From: Streptomyces sp. M41(2017)
Lineage (GTDB): Bacteria; Actinomycetota; Actinomycetes; Streptomycetales; Streptomycetaceae
Direction of reading: 5' to 3'
Length of the DNA stretch: 64,000 nucleotides
Assembly: GCF_002078175.1 (NCBI RefSeq)
Contig: NZ_MWFK01000001.1
Location: forward strand, 1,054,001 to 1,118,000
Shown here piece by piece: positions 63,702 to 64,000 of this stretch. The stretch's first letter is position 1. Every line of letters starts with the position of its first letter. The notes below the pieces were generated by a model. The model ran no database searches, was not told where the DNA came from, and saw nothing but the letters and a program-made list of their open reading frames with translations. The translations under genes were made by a program, and so were the position numbers.

Positions 63702-64000
63702 TCAGTACGCCTCCACGACCTTGACCTCCTCCTCCGTGACCTCGCCCTCCACGATCCGGTACGAGCGGAACTGGAAGGGGCCCGCGGCGTCGGTGTCGGC
63801 CGTGGAGACGAGCACGTAGTGGGCGCCGGGCTCGTTGGCGTAGGAGAGGTCGGTGCGGGAGGGGTAGGCCTCGGTCGCGGTGTGCGAGTGGTAGATGACG
63901 ACGGGCTCCTCGTCGCGGTCGTCCATCTCGCGGTACAGCTTGAGCAGGTCGCCGGAGTCGAACTCGTAGAACGTGGGCGAGCGGGCCGCGTTGAGCATCG
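63702..64000 (-). CDS. mec: Mec-type JAMM/Mov34 metallopeptidase, C-terminal part (runs off the window)
   Basis: The C-terminal ~99 residues of an M67-family peptidase. The zinc motif is complete: HSHTATEAYPSRTDLSYAN gives the H-x-H...S-x2-D ligands. Mec removes cysteine from the CysO-Cys adduct in mycobacteria and may also trim the CysO tail. The frame remains open to the window end, and family proteins are about 140 residues, so the true start lies outside. Confidence 0.92.
   Translation of the reverse strand, partial: MLNAARSPTFYEFDSGDLLKLYREMDDRDEEPVVIYHSHTATEAYPSRTDLSYANEPGAHYVLVSTADTDAAGPFQFRSYRIVEGEVTEEEVKVVEAY

Overview
The window is chromosomal DNA from an actinomycete, almost certainly a Streptomyces. 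Base composition is very GC-rich with strong G/C third-position bias, starts are often GTG or TTG, and the gene content is streptomycete: a cslA-glxA-cslZ locus, class E and F sortases, DasR-type (dre) operators at the N-acetylglucosamine PTS genes, a CysM/CysO/JAMM sulfur cluster and DUF6412, DUF1707 and DUF3618 proteins. No integrase, transposase, phage module or CRISPR array was seen.

Layout. 1-4.0 kb: tip-growth glycan locus (glycan synthase, radical copper oxidase, GH6 hydrolase). 4.4-6.6 kb: class F sortase, a secreted partner and a HAD phosphatase. 6.7-15.1 kb: a one-strand aminophosphonate (2-AEP-like) uptake and breakdown operon: GntR/UTRA regulator, FAD oxidoreductase, phosphonatase-like HAD, ABC transporter and an exported phosphodiesterase. 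15.1-23.8 kb: LAXTG wall-anchored protein, ROK regulator divergent from a Gfo/Idh oxidoreductase over a palindromic operator, HbpS-like protein, FAH-family enzyme, YidC/Oxa1 insertase, class E sortase and SEC-C protein. 23.9-32.4 kb: a restriction-modification island of less biased base composition, holding a GHKL (MORC/MutL-like) ATPase, a Z1-domain ATPase, a NaeI-family endonuclease with all catalytic residues, a Vsr repair nuclease, a decayed SNF2 helicase and a convergent C5 cytosine methyltransferase. 33-48 kb: ordinary chromosomal genes (AraC/GlxA regulator, MFS transporter, DUF445, SGNH hydrolase, ABC-2 exporter, class A PBP). 48-53 kb: Bcp, DUF3618 and GroES-like proteins, a guanidine-III riboswitch in front of an SMR guanidinium exporter, an HNH protein with four tandem repeats, tRNA-Leu(UAG), rdgB and rph. 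53.3-56.6 kb: GlcNAc PTS genes with dre sites. 56.8-60.5 kb: a three-gene glycocin cassette (precursor, C39-peptidase ABC exporter, SunS-like glycosyltransferase). 60.5-64 kb: MBL-fold hydrolase, membrane-anchored PemK-like protein and the cysM-cysO-JAMM sulfur cluster with a cysteine-type leader peptide.

The two most interesting systems are the glycocin cassette and the NaeI/Z1/GHKL island. The glycocin precursor has only three cysteines, arranged so that one S-glycosylated Cys would sit inside a single disulfide. In the island, nuclease, methyltransferase, Vsr and both ATPases are intact while the helicase is a 5'-truncated, multiply frameshifted remnant.
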